Of a stretch of 64,000 nt of DNA, positions 24,368 to 33,553 are shown piece by piece. Made by a program: the position numbers and the translations under genes. This DNA is from JBBQKI01 sp038326725 (GTDB taxonomy: Bacteria; Bacteroidota; Bacteroidia; Flavobacteriales; Flavobacteriaceae), in assembly GCA_038326725.1 (NCBI GenBank), contig JBBQKI010000002.1, positions 48,193-112,192 of the forward strand, written 5' to 3'. Numbering within the stretch: position 1 is the first letter of the stretch; the number at the start of each line of letters is the position of its first letter. The notes below the pieces were generated by a model. That model was not told the origin of the DNA. It made no database searches and saw only the letters and a program-made list of their open reading frames with translations.

Positions 24368-26622
24368 GTAATTTTGGGAGAACCAGCTTCTGCCTTTAGT
24401 AAAACCCTTTGAATCTTTTCGAAGAAATCCTCTGCCTTAAATGGTTTCGGGACAAATTCATTGAAGCCTGCCTTAAAGAATTCTTCCAAGCTTTCTTCTA
24501 AGGTAACTGCCGTTAGTGCAATAATGGGAACTTCTTTATTAAACTCCCTAATTTTTTTCGTAGCGTCAATCCCACTGATGCCGGGCATGTGAATGTCCAT
24601 TAAAATAACATCATATTTGCCTTTTTTTACATATTTTACCGCATCCATGCCGTTGTCCACGACGGTACAAATCATTTGTTTTTTCTCGAGAATTTTTTTG
24701 GTAATCATTTGGTTGATCTTGTTGTCTTCCACAATCAGTACTTCCTTATTGATCAAAAAGTCATAATTTATATCTGTAGGGATTATGATTTTATCCGATT
24801 TTTTAGGTTTTTCCATGAGCCCAAAAGTTAGGTCAAACCAGAATTTTGAGCCTTTTCCTATTTTGCTTTCCAAATGTATTTTGGTGTCCATAATCTCCAA
24901 AAGGTTTTTAACAATGGAAAGGCCCAGCCCGGTTCCGCCAAATTTCCTGTTGATTTGTAAGGAACCTTGAGTGAAGGTTTCAAATATATCCTTTTGTTTG
25001 TTATTCGATATGCCTACCCCGTTATCTTCAACCTCAAAACGAATCATGATGCTCCTGTCGGTTTGTGTCAAATTTTGTATACGAACCCAAACAGTTCCCT
25101 TTTCAGTAAATTTTATGGAATTGCTGATCAAGTTTATAAGGATTTGCGACAATTTTAAGGAATCGCCTATAACCTGAGTGGGGAGGGTTGGGTCAAATTC
25201 GAAGAGAAGCGTATTTTTTTTATCATTGGCATATTTTTTCAAACCAGTTACAACACCCTCCACGCGTTTTCTTAAGTTAAAAGGGATTTTTGCAATTTCT
25301 ACTTTGTTGGCTTCCAGTTTGTTTAAGTCCAAAATATTGTTGATGAGCGACAAAAGATATTCCCCGGAAAACTTGAGGGAATTGAGATGCTCCTTCTGTT
25401 CCGGTTTAGGGTCTTCTTCCAATAATAAATGTGTAAGTCCGGTTACGGTGTACATTGGAGTCCGGAGTTCGTGTGTTATGGTTGATAAAAATTGGGCTTT
25501 GACTTGTGATGCTTTTTCAGCCTTGTCTTTTGAAATGAGCAATTCAGTGTTTTTATCTTTTAAAAGTTGGAATGTCTTGTTTCTTAGGTTGTTGTTTTTA
25601 TTTAATGAAAGGGCAAATAACGAAAGGATAATGATTAAAGCGATGCTGAGCCACCCGGTCAATTTCCCAAAAAAGAGCGATTTTTGTAGTTCTTCATTAT
25701 CACGTTTTTGTGCAGCTATTATTTCGTTAAGGCTAGCAATGGTCCATTCCCCCTTTATGCCCTCTTCAATACTCGTTAAATAAACTTGTTTAATGGAATC
25801 CTTTTTATTGAAATATAATTGCAGGTCTTCTTCCGCTTTTTTAATATTGTTTTCACGTATGGCTATTTGTGATGAAATCCTGTAACCATCAATAGAGAGT
25901 TGTATATCGGATATTTCACTGTTGATTTCAAGAGCATTTTGCAGGGCGGATTTAGCATCTTCCAATGCAGTAGAAATTTCATTGTTTTCGCCCCATTTCA
26001 TATAGGCATCTGCTTGGTTGATGTTTGTGTTAGCTTCCCTGAGTTTTAAATTATTTTGCTTAAATATTGGGATTACCGAATCAAAATAGCGTACCGAAGT
26101 TTCATACTTCTTTTGGTTAAGCGCCAGTAGCCCCTTGCCGTGCAGGACAATCGCTCGGTTTATTTCATCGTTTTGACTGGTAAAAAGGGAATCTGCTTTT
26201 CCCAAATAAAGTGCTGCAGTATTGAAATTGCCTGTTTGGATAGCGGACAATCCGAGTAGTTTGTATGCGGTAGCTCTTTCATTAATCCCTAATAAAGAAT
26301 CCGATTGTGCAATCATGTTTATTGTTTCATCATATGTCTTAGCGTAATATTGAAGTTTATAATAAAGATCCGCGATTTGAAGTTCTACGCCGAGTTTAAA
26401 ATGATTGAAATTGGGTGCAGCAGCCAATTTATTTGCAAGACTGAGTTTTTTTATGGCCAATTTATAATTTTGCCCATCAATATTTTTTATTGCACTTTTC
26501 TGTAAATTTTTAATGACCAGGGTAGTGTCTGTTTCTTTTGTTTGCGACACGGCTGAAATACTGATGAAGTAGAAAAGGATTAGCGGGGCTACTAATCTAT
26601 ATTTCAGAAAAAATTGTCGCAT
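24364..26622 (-). CDS. Hybrid sensor histidine kinase with TPR-like sensor
   Basis: A 752-residue hybrid two-component protein. Order: signal peptide (1-26), a periplasmic helical repeat region with TPR character (about 35-310), one membrane helix (323-340), a coiled coil, the HisKA box FLSTITHELRTPM with His384, an HATPase domain with N, G1 and G2 boxes (DNGVGIS, GGTGLGLSIV), and a receiver domain (about 628-748) with phosphoacceptor Asp in VILMDIHMPG. No response regulator gene or DNA-binding domain is adjacent, so the output is unknown. It follows gap by 38 bases. Confidence 0.92.
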   Translation of the reverse strand: MRQFFLKYRLVAPLILFYFISISAVSQTKETDTTLVIKNLQKSAIKNIDGQNYKLAIKKLSLANKLAAAPNFNHFKLGVELQIADLYYKLQYYAKTYDETINMIAQSDSLLGINERATAYKLLGLSAIQTGNFNTAALYLGKADSLFTSQNDEINRAIVLHGKGLLALNQKKYETSVRYFDSVIPIFKQNNLKLREANTNINQADAYMKWGENNEISTALEDAKSALQNALEINSEISDIQLSIDGYRISSQIAIRENNIKKAEEDLQLYFNKKDSIKQVYLTSIEEGIKGEWTIASLNEIIAAQKRDNEELQKSLFFGKLTGWLSIALIIILSLFALSLNKNNNLRNKTFQLLKDKNTELLISKDKAEKASQVKAQFLSTITHELRTPMYTVTGLTHLLLEEDPKPEQKEHLNSLKFSGEYLLSLINNILDLNKLEANKVEIAKIPFNLRKRVEGVVTGLKKYANDKKNTLLFEFDPTLPTQVIGDSLKLSQILINLISNSIKFTEKGTVWVRIQNLTQTDRSIMIRFEVEDNGVGISNNKQKDIFETFTQGSLQINRKFGGTGLGLSIVKNLLEIMDTKIHLESKIGKGSKFWFDLTFGLMEKPKKSDKIIIPTDINYDFLINKEVLIVEDNKINQMITKKILEKKQMICTVVDNGMDAVKYVKKGKYDVILMDIHMPGISGIDATKKIREFNKEVPIIALTAVTLEESLEEFFKAGFNEFVPKPFKAEDFFEKIQRVLLKAEAGSPKIT

Positions 26623-26660
26623 GCTTTTTTGGGGGTCAATAAAACTTTTAAATATACTTA

Positions 26661-27656
26661 TTATCTTGATATTCTATAAATTAAATCCACAATTCTGGAA
26701 GAATATCCAATTTCATTATCATACCATCCCACGGTCTTTACCATCTTGCCAATAACGGCGGTCATCTCCGCATCAAAAACACAGGAATGGGTGTTGCCAA
26801 TAATATCTACCGAAACAATGGGATCTTCAGTATATTCCAGAATTCCTTTTAAAGAAGTTTCCGCTGCCTTTTTAAATGCATTATTTATTTGATCACGGCT
26901 CACTTCCCTTTTTACAATAAAGGTAATGTCCGATAACGATCCGTTGGGCACTGGCACACGGATACCGAAACCGCCGATGGCATTGGCTAAGTCGGGGAAA
27001 ATCTTCGTCAACGCTTTTGCCGCCCCGGTGGTGGTTGGTATTATGGATTGGGCTGCAGCACGGGCGCGGCGGAGGTCTCGGTGAGGCTGATCGTGAAGGC
27101 TTTGGTCGCTGGTGTAAGAATGTATCGTAGTGATAGAGGCCTTTTCAATCCCGCAAAGCTCGTTCATTATTTTGAGCATGGGCGCAGCATTATTAGTGGT
27201 GCAGGAAGCATTTGAAATTATGGTGTCTTCGGCTTTTAAAATTGCATCATTAACACCCAAAACCACTGTTTTAATGGATTCGTCATCGGGTGGGACGGAG
27301 AGGATCACTTTTTTTGCCCCATTTTTTAAATGTTTTTGAAGTTTTTCACGTGTTTTAAATTTACCACTGCATTCCACCACAACATCAATTCCCTTCCAAG
27401 AAATTTTTTCCAAATCTTTTTCTGAAGAAAACCGGATCTTCTTTCCGCCAACGATCAGTTTCTTTTCAGAAAATGAAATTTTTTCTTTTAAAATACCGTG
27501 GATGCTGTCATACTTTAAAAGATGGCTCAAGGTTTTTGCATCGGCAAGATCGTTGATGGCCACCACATTGATCTCGGGATGTTTCAACATTAGTTTAAAA
27601 AGATTCCTGCCAATTCGGCCAAAACCATTTATTCCAACAGTTATTTTTTTTCCCAT
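26661..27656 (-). CDS. gap: Glyceraldehyde-3-phosphate dehydrogenase
   Basis: Glycolytic NAD-dependent dehydrogenase of 331 residues. The cofactor motif is INGFGRIGR, the catalytic cysteine is Cys152 in SNASCTTN, and SYTSDQSLHDQPHRD and WYDNEIGYSSR are family signatures. Both gpmI and tpiA, also glycolytic, lie elsewhere in this window. The gene follows lipA by 14 bases and is probably co-transcribed with it. Confidence 0.96.
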   Translation of the reverse strand: MGKKITVGINGFGRIGRNLFKLMLKHPEINVVAINDLADAKTLSHLLKYDSIHGILKEKISFSEKKLIVGGKKIRFSSEKDLEKISWKGIDVVVECSGKFKTREKLQKHLKNGAKKVILSVPPDDESIKTVVLGVNDAILKAEDTIISNASCTTNNAAPMLKIMNELCGIEKASITTIHSYTSDQSLHDQPHRDLRRARAAAQSIIPTTTGAAKALTKIFPDLANAIGGFGIRVPVPNGSLSDITFIVKREVSRDQINNAFKKAAETSLKGILEYTEDPIVSVDIIGNTHSCVFDAEMTAVIGKMVKTVGWYDNEIGYSSRIVDLIYRISR

Positions 27657-27670
27657 TGTGTTAAATTTTC

Positions 27671-28546
27671 TTAGGTAAGATGTTTCTGTGCTTTATATGA
27701 AGAACGAACCAAAGCACCGCTTTCCACATGGCGGAAGCCCATTTGGAGCCCAAGGGTCTCGTATTTTTTGAACTGCTCCGGGGTAATAAATTCCTTCACC
27801 GGCAAATGTTTTTTTGATGGTTGCAGATATTGTCCAATGGTAACAATATCTAGCCCCACACTGCGGAGGTCCTGCATGGTTTGAAGTACTTCTTCTTCCA
27901 TTTCGCCAAGACCTAACATAATCCCGCTTTTAGTTCGCGCGATTCCTTGTTTCTTTAAATAGGCAAGTACTTCAAGACTGCGTTCGTATTTTGCCTGTAT
28001 CCGGACTTCGCGGGTAAGCCTTTTTACGGTTTCCATATTGTGTGAAACTACTTCGGGTTTCACGGCTATAATTCGGTCAATATTTCGGGTAACGCCTTGA
28101 AAATCGGGGATTAGCGTTTCCAAAGTTGTTTCAGGGTTCATTCGACGAATTGCTTTTACAGTTTCCGCCCAAATAATGGATCCCATATCCTTTAAATCAT
28201 CCCGATCCACCGAGGTAACTACGGCGTGTTTTATGTTCATTATTTTAATGGAGCGCGCCACTTTTTCGGGTTCGTCCCAATCCAAAGATTCCGGACGCCC
28301 GGTCTTTACCCCGCAAAAACCGCAGGAACGGGTGCAAATGTTGCCCAGTATCATAAAGGTAGCGGTGCCCTCGCCCCAGCATTCGCCCATGTTCGGGCAG
28401 CTCCCGGATGTGCAGATGGTGTGCAGCTTGTATTTATCGACCAAGCCACGGAGCTCGGTGTATTTTTGACCGGTGGGAAGTTTCACCCTTAGCCATTTGG
28501 GCTTGGGCGCAGGTTTTTGAATTTGTAAAATTTCTGTGTTCATCAT
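27671..28546 (-). CDS. lipA: Lipoyl synthase
   Basis: A radical SAM enzyme that inserts two sulfurs into octanoyl groups on lipoyl domains. The 291-residue protein has an auxiliary-cluster motif [13 protein letters not shown] and the radical-[11 protein letters not shown] cluster. The first frame start at 28555 would fall inside the -7 box at 28553-28560, so the second or third ATG (28546 or 28543) is the real start. It probably leads a transcript with gap. Confidence 0.95.
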   Translation of the reverse strand: MMNTEILQIQKPAPKPKWLRVKLPTGQKYTELRGLVDKYKLHTICTSGSCPNMGECWGEGTATFMILGNICTRSCGFCGVKTGRPESLDWDEPEKVARSIKIMNIKHAVVTSVDRDDLKDMGSIIWAETVKAIRRMNPETTLETLIPDFQGVTRNIDRIIAVKPEVVSHNMETVKRLTREVRIQAKYERSLEVLAYLKKQGIARTKSGIMLGLGEMEEEVLQTMQDLRSVGLDIVTIGQYLQPSKKHLPVKEFITPEQFKKYETLGLQMGFRHVESGALVRSSYKAQKHLT

Positions 28547-28552
28547 GGAAAT

Positions 28553-28560
28553 CAAAGGTA
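28553..28560 (-). promoter_or_regulatory. lipA promoter -7 box TACCTTTG
   Basis: Perfect TAnnTTTG match on the minus strand, six bases before ATG 28546. It overlaps the longest possible reading frame and so decides the start. Confidence 0.6.
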
Positions 28561-28612
28561 CGAAGATTCGATATAACTATTTGGGGATTGTTGGGGCACC
28601 GGAGTATATATT

Positions 28613-29206
28613 TTAATCCATTCCCTTTAAAAAACCATTCTCCTTTCCGCCTAAAATAATTCCCGCCAATAATTTACGGGCCCGTAGCAATCTCACTTTA
28701 ACGTTGTTCAAAGGTTCATCCAACGTTTTAGAGATTTCATTGTAACTCATTTCTTGGAAATAGCGTAGGTTAATTACTTCTTGGTAATGGGGTTTTAATT
28801 GCTTGATATATTGCAATAGTTCTGCCAAATTTTGTTCGGTAATTAATGTGTCTTCCGGGGTTGGCGCATCATCAACAATTTTTTGGACATGCTCGCGGGA
28901 GGCATCGGTGGTTTTTGAATGGATGGAAGCGTTTTTTTTCCGGGTTTTATCGATTTGGATATTCTTCGAAATGGTGATTAGCCATGTACCGAATGTATAA
29001 TTTTCATCAAAGCTTTCAATTTTGTCGAAGGCTTTTGCGAATGTTTCAATGGCAATATCCTCGGCATCCTGTTCATCTTTCACCCGCTTCAATTGAAATC
29101 CATAAACATCGTTCCAAAAACGGTCCATCAAAAAATTGAAAGCTGTTTGCTTCCCTTCTTTAGCTTTTGCTATTTGGTTGCTTATTTCCTCGAAATCTAT
29201 TTCCAC
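28613..29206 (-). CDS. ECF-type RNA polymerase sigma factor
   Basis: A 197-residue extracytoplasmic-function sigma factor. Region 2 is visible in FWNDVYGFQLKRVKDEQDAEDIAIETFAKAFDKIESF, and the region 4 helix-turn-helix in YFQEMSYNEISKTLDEPLNNVKVRLLRARKLL. No anti-sigma gene lies next to it; the sigma gene is followed by lipA and overlaps the 3' end of the glycosyltransferase gene by ten bases. The start is GTG at 29206. Confidence 0.9.
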   Translation of the reverse strand: MEIDFEEISNQIAKAKEGKQTAFNFLMDRFWNDVYGFQLKRVKDEQDAEDIAIETFAKAFDKIESFDENYTFGTWLITISKNIQIDKTRKKNASIHSKTTDASREHVQKIVDDAPTPEDTLITEQNLAELLQYIKQLKPHYQEVINLRYFQEMSYNEISKTLDEPLNNVKVRLLRARKLLAGIILGGKENGFLKGMD

Positions 29207-30297
29207 TGTTGTTTTTTTTCGCTCGAACCAATAAAGATACTCAATTGCACGAAAATTAAATATAATTCAAAAAAGGGAATGAACGGCACTAAATCCGGCG
29301 ATTTAAACTTTTTCGCCGCTTTTCCAACCACAATATATTGAAGAAGGAACCGGACTGCAATTAAAATCAGTGCAATCCTCCAATCAGAAAAAAGTAAACT
29401 CGCAATGGCCAAAAGCCAAAAAAGCAGATTGGAAATATAAAACAAACCCAATAATATCCGCAATGTCGGTTTATAAAGTTTAGCGGTGGAATAATGCCTT
29501 TTTTTCTGAAGTATCCAATTGGTCCATGTTTTCTTGGGAATAGAATATGTAAAAGCGTTTTCGGAAAAACAGATGGCAGTATTTTCAGCTGTCGCGGCTT
29601 CATTTACAAAAAGGTCATCATCGCCCGATTGCACTTTTATATGGCTCATAAAGCCGTTATTTTTATAATAAAGCGTACTGGTATAAGCCAAATTTCGGCC
29701 CACGCCCATATACGGAATGCCAGCTTTGGCATATGAAAAATATTGAAGTGCCGTCATCAAAGTTTCATAACGGATGAGCTTGTTTAAAAAACCGGGGAAT
29801 TTTAAATAACCCCCAAACCCCAAAATCAATTGTTTTTCCTTGGAAAATTGCAGAGCCATTTCTCGAAGCCATTGGTTTGATGCTGGTTTGCAATCAGCAT
29901 CGGTGAAAATCATCCTTTCGTTTTTCGCTTTTTTTATCCCAAGCGTCAACGAATATTTTTTATTTCCCCAAAAAGCTTCGTTGTTTTCCACGTTCACAAT
30001 TTTAATGCGCGGATCTTTTTCGGCGAAAGCTTCCATTATTTCCAAGGTTTCATCGGCGGAAGCATCATTTATTAGAATAATTTCAAAATTGGGGTATTCC
30101 TGTTGAAGCCAAAGCGGGATATGGTTTTGAAGGTTTTCGGCCTCGTTCTTGGCACAAACAATCAATGAAACTGGAAATAAATCCTGTTTTAAAGAAGGGT
30201 TATTTGAAATGGGTTTTAAAAATGAAAACTTTGAAAATAATAAAAAATAGGCAGCATTAATCAACACGACCGCGCCCAGAATGTAAAGTAGCGTCAT
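29197..30297 (-). CDS. Family 2 glycosyltransferase, membrane-anchored
   Basis: A 366-residue GT2 enzyme with an N-terminal membrane anchor, the nucleotide-sugar motif SLIVCAKNEAENL, ILINDASADET and the DxD-type FTDADCKPAS. Residues 290-365 contain further membrane helices. The QxxRW-like region KTWTNWILQKKRH suggests a processive or lipid-linked transferase. The acceptor is unknown. It is probably the first gene of a run glycosyltransferase-sigma. Confidence 0.85.
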   Translation of the reverse strand: MTLLYILGAVVLINAAYFLLFSKFSFLKPISNNPSLKQDLFPVSLIVCAKNEAENLQNHIPLWLQQEYPNFEIILINDASADETLEIMEAFAEKDPRIKIVNVENNEAFWGNKKYSLTLGIKKAKNERMIFTDADCKPASNQWLREMALQFSKEKQLILGFGGYLKFPGFLNKLIRYETLMTALQYFSYAKAGIPYMGVGRNLAYTSTLYYKNNGFMSHIKVQSGDDDLFVNEAATAENTAICFSENAFTYSIPKKTWTNWILQKKRHYSTAKLYKPTLRILLGLFYISNLLFWLLAIASLLFSDWRIALILIAVRFLLQYIVVGKAAKKFKSPDLVPFIPFFELYLIFVQLSIFIGSSEKKQQWK

Positions 30298-30364
30298 TAA
30301 AGTTATGAATTAAGGGTTAGGAGGTTTAAAGAAAAATATTTGACGAAAATTGCCAACTGAAAAC

Positions 30365-30562
30365 TCACTTCTCCTCTTTGCAGGTTTCAAACTGTTCCGG
30401 GGTTTTGCCGCAAAATCCGCAGGATTCCCCTTGTTTGTTCAAAAAAGGGCTTTGGCTGGCGCAGGTACCGGCAAATTTTCCGTCTTTTTTTGCCCATATT
30501 TTAATGGCTATCCCAGCAAAGGCAAGGCCGAGTAAAACCACGGTAATTATTAAAAGTTCCAT
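30365..30562 (-). CDS. Small cysteine-rich membrane protein
   Basis: A 65-residue protein with one N-terminal membrane helix (about 3-22) and a C-terminal tail with four cysteines, including CGFC, spaced TCASQSP...SCGFC...TC. The pattern suggests metal or redox binding. It is conserved in Flavobacteriia as a membrane or secreted protein of unknown function. A -7 box TATTTTTG at 30580-30587 supports expression. Confidence 0.7.
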   Translation of the reverse strand: MELLIITVVLLGLAFAGIAIKIWAKKDGKFAGTCASQSPFLNKQGESCGFCGKTPEQFETCKEEK

Positions 30563-30579
30563 TTTTATGAATTGAATTG

Positions 30580-30587
30580 CAAAAATA
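30580..30587 (-). promoter_or_regulatory. -7 box TATTTTTG of the small membrane protein gene
   Basis: Perfect TAnnTTTG on the minus strand, 17 bases before the ATG at 30562. Confidence 0.5.
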
Positions 30588-30652
30588 CAATCTTTCTTGC
30601 GCTTGTGCTTGCTTTTTGGTTAATTTTAGCCTTCAATTTTAATCTATAAAAA

Positions 30653-31261
30653 ATGTACGGCACTTACCGGATTATCTGTTTTTTAGCATTCGCAACCTTG
30701 TTTTTTTCTTGTAAAAATGAATCCAAGAAAGATTCCGAATTGGTGGAAACAACTGTTCAAATTCCCAGTAAAAAGGAAATGAAAATCCTCACCCAAGAAG
30801 ATAAAAATCAATTGAGCAGCGTGCTGGCAAAATCGATGGCAAACCCCGAGCTTAAAATGTTCACGAGTGCTTTGGTTAGTGCAGGATTAACAGATATTTT
30901 AGCGAAGGAGGCCGGGCCTTTCACGGTTTTCGCCCCTTCCAATGCCGCCTTTCAAGCTGTGCCAAAAATGAAATCGGATCAACTCTTAAACCCTGAAAAC
31001 AAAGAAAAATTGGTTGCATTGCTGAAAAGCCATATTGTGGAAGGTAATTTTGATTCGGCTGTTTTGGCAGAAAAAATAAAGAGTAACAAGGGAAATTTTA
31101 AAATGAAAACCCTATCGGGAACCGAATTGATAATTTCAAAGTCGGGAAATTCCTTTTCTGTAAAAAATTCGAATAATGTAAAAGCGAAAGTTTTGGAAAC
31201 TGAGGCTGCCGGTTTTAATGGTGTTATTTTGGTAATTGATAGCGTGCTGGCAAACGATTAA
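30653..31261 (+). CDS. Fasciclin-domain lipoprotein
   Basis: A 202-residue lipoprotein with lipobox LFFSC near residue 18. Residues 58-200 form one FAS1 (fasciclin) domain, seen in the conserved GPFTVFAPSNAAFQAVP and the closing NGVILVIDSVL. FAS1 domains mediate adhesion or polymer contacts. Its 3' end overlaps the convergent murB gene by four bases. Confidence 0.88.
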   Translation: MYGTYRIICFLAFATLFFSCKNESKKDSELVETTVQIPSKKEMKILTQEDKNQLSSVLAKSMANPELKMFTSALVSAGLTDILAKEAGPFTVFAPSNAAFQAVPKMKSDQLLNPENKEKLVALLKSHIVEGNFDSAVLAEKIKSNKGNFKMKTLSGTELIISKSGNSFSVKNSNNVKAKVLETEAAGFNGVILVIDSVLAND

Positions 31262-32271
31262 AAAACGTTGACCTCGGGTTCGATAAAAATTCCAAATTTC
31301 TCTTTTACTTCTTTTTGAATTGCGAGTGCCAAATCCCAAATTTCGCTACCCTTGGCGTTGCCATAATTTACCAAAACCAAAGCTTGGTTTTTATGAACCC
31401 CCGCATCTCCGAAGCGTTCCCCTCTAAATCCGGCATTTTCAATCAGCCATCCGGCCGGAATTTTAAATTCCTTTGGGGAAATTTCGTAAAATGGAGCTTG
31501 TGGGAATTTGTCTTTGAATTGCTGAAAAGTTTCTCCGTCAACTACCGGGTTTTTAAAAAAACTACCACTATTTCCCAACTCTTTCGGATCCGGCAGTTTT
31601 GATTGGCGAATAGCTATCACCGCGTCGGAAATATCCTTTAATGTAGGGTTTTCGATTTGCTTTTCCTCAAGGATTTTTTGAATATCGCCATAGGTAATAT
31701 TCTTTTTATGAATGCCTTTGGTAAGCTTAAAGGTTACACTGCTAATGATGTATTTTCCTTTGGCTTCATTCTTAAAAATAGAATCACGATAACTGAATTC
31801 GCAAGCTTCCTTTGAAAATATTTTCTCTTTTTGGGTTTCAATCTCGACAGTGCTGCAGCTAAAAAAAACATCTTTCAACTCCACTCCGTATGCCCCAATG
31901 TTTTGAATGGGCGCAGTCCCAGTATTTCCAGGAATGAGCGAAAGATTTTCCAATCCACCAAAATCCCTTTCAATGCAAAATTGAACAAATTCGTGCCAAT
32001 TTTCCCCGGCCATGCATTCAACAATAACGTTGGTTTCATTTTCTTCTAAAATTTTGATGCCTTTTAAACCGATGTGAAGTACGGTGGCATCAACATCTTT
32101 GGTCAGCAACATATTACTGCCACCGCCTAAAATGAAAAGCTCATTTTTTATATTTTCTGAAAGGAATTTTTTTAATTCTTCAACCGTTTCCACGGAAACA
32201 AATCGTCGGGCTTTAACATCTATCCCGAAGGTGTTATGGTGTTTGAGCGATTTGTTTTCTTCAACCCGCAT
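31258..32271 (-). CDS. murB: UDP-N-acetylenolpyruvoylglucosamine reductase
   Basis: Second step of muramic acid synthesis: reduces UDP-GlcNAc enolpyruvate with NADPH and FAD. The 337-residue protein has FILGGGSNMLL for FAD, SLIPGNTGTAPIQNIGAYG, SYRDSIFK, and the catalytic serine in GNSGSFFKNP; it ends EPEVNVF with the conserved Glu. ATG 32271 overlaps the upstream aminotransferase stop as TGATG, so the two are coupled. Confidence 0.95.
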   Translation of the reverse strand: MRVEENKSLKHHNTFGIDVKARRFVSVETVEELKKFLSENIKNELFILGGGSNMLLTKDVDATVLHIGLKGIKILEENETNVIVECMAGENWHEFVQFCIERDFGGLENLSLIPGNTGTAPIQNIGAYGVELKDVFFSCSTVEIETQKEKIFSKEACEFSYRDSIFKNEAKGKYIISSVTFKLTKGIHKKNITYGDIQKILEEKQIENPTLKDISDAVIAIRQSKLPDPKELGNSGSFFKNPVVDGETFQQFKDKFPQAPFYEISPKEFKIPAGWLIENAGFRGERFGDAGVHKNQALVLVNYGNAKGSEIWDLALAIQKEVKEKFGIFIEPEVNVF

Positions 32272-33461
32272 CAATCCCGATATTCTTCCAAAGCAACTTT
32301 GAGGATTTCAACAGCTTTTATAAGGCTTTCCTTTTTCAGCACATACGCAATTCGAACTTGGTTCAAACCTACGCCGGGAGTAGAGTAAAATCCGGCTGCA
32401 GGCGCAACCATCACCGTTTCGCCATTGAGGTCAAAGTCTTCCAAAAGCCATTGTGCAAAATGGTCACTGTTTTTAACGGGCAGCTCAACGATGCAATAGA
32501 ACGCACCTTTTGGCTCGCCCACTTTTACACCGGGAATCTCTTTTAATTTGGAAACCAGAATATCCCGCCTAGCCTGATATTCTTCAATCACTTCATCAAA
32601 ATATTTTTGTGGAGTTTCCAATGCAGCTTCGCTCGCAATCTGCGCGAAAGTTGGCGGGCTCAAACGGGCTTGGGCAAACTTTAAAGCGGTAGCAATAACC
32701 TCCTTGTTTTTGGAAACCAAACAGCCGATACGGGCACCGCACATGCTGTACCTTTTTGAAACGGAATCAATAATAATTCCGTTTTCAGCCAAATCCAATT
32801 CCTCCAAAATGGAGTAATGTTTGGAACCGTCATAAGTAAATTCGCGATAAACTTCATCGGAAACCAAGAACAAATCGTGTTTTTTCACGAGTGCAGCCAG
32901 TTTTTGGATTTCTTCTTTTGAATAAAGATAACCCGTTGGGTTCCCTGGGTTGCAAATAAGGATGGCCTTGGTTTTTTTGGTAATCAGTTTTTCAAATTCC
33001 GAAATGGGGGGAAGGGCAAAATTATTTTCTATTTTTGAAATTACCGGAACAATGTTTACGCCCGAAGCTGTTGCAAAGCCGTTATAATTCGCATAAAAAG
33101 GTTCGGGGATAATGATTTCGTCATCAACATCGGCGATGCTTCCCATGGCAAAAAGCAAAGCTTCGCTACCGCCGGTAGTTACGATGATTTCATTCGCCGA
33201 AACCATAATATTGTTTTTGTGATAATACCCTGCAATTTTATCACGGTATTCAAAAGAACCTTCAGAACGGGTGTAGGCCAAAATTTCCAGCGAATGGTTG
33301 CTAACGGCATCCATCGCGATTTCCGGGGATTTTATATCCGGCTGGCCAATGTTCAAATGATATACGGTTTTGTTGGCTTTATAAGCCTTTTCGGCAAAGG
33401 GAACCAACTTCCGGATTGGCGATTCGGGCATGTGTTTTCCTTTGTTGGAAATGGTGGGCAT
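32271..33461 (-). CDS. Class I/II aminotransferase, PLP-dependent
   Basis: A fold-type I aminotransferase of 396 residues resembling bacterial aspartate/aromatic transaminases. The PLP lysine is in SVSKRYSMCGARIGC, with TGGSEALLFA for phosphate binding and LICNPGNPTGYLYS as the conserved NPG loop. The RIAYV near the C-terminus carries the substrate-carboxylate arginine. The specific amino acid is unknown. The -7 box CAACTTTG at 33479-33486 (one mismatch) precedes it. Confidence 0.87.
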   Translation of the reverse strand: MPTISNKGKHMPESPIRKLVPFAEKAYKANKTVYHLNIGQPDIKSPEIAMDAVSNHSLEILAYTRSEGSFEYRDKIAGYYHKNNIMVSANEIIVTTGGSEALLFAMGSIADVDDEIIIPEPFYANYNGFATASGVNIVPVISKIENNFALPPISEFEKLITKKTKAILICNPGNPTGYLYSKEEIQKLAALVKKHDLFLVSDEVYREFTYDGSKHYSILEELDLAENGIIIDSVSKRYSMCGARIGCLVSKNKEVIATALKFAQARLSPPTFAQIASEAALETPQKYFDEVIEEYQARRDILVSKLKEIPGVKVGEPKGAFYCIVELPVKNSDHFAQWLLEDFDLNGETVMVAPAAGFYSTPGVGLNQVRIAYVLKKESLIKAVEILKVALEEYRD

Positions 33462-33553
33462 AGCGTATTTGTTTCGGGCAAAGTTGCGAAATAAATTCTA
33501 TAATTCCACGGCGCAATAAGCCAATTAGGAATTTTTTTATATCTTCATTTCAC

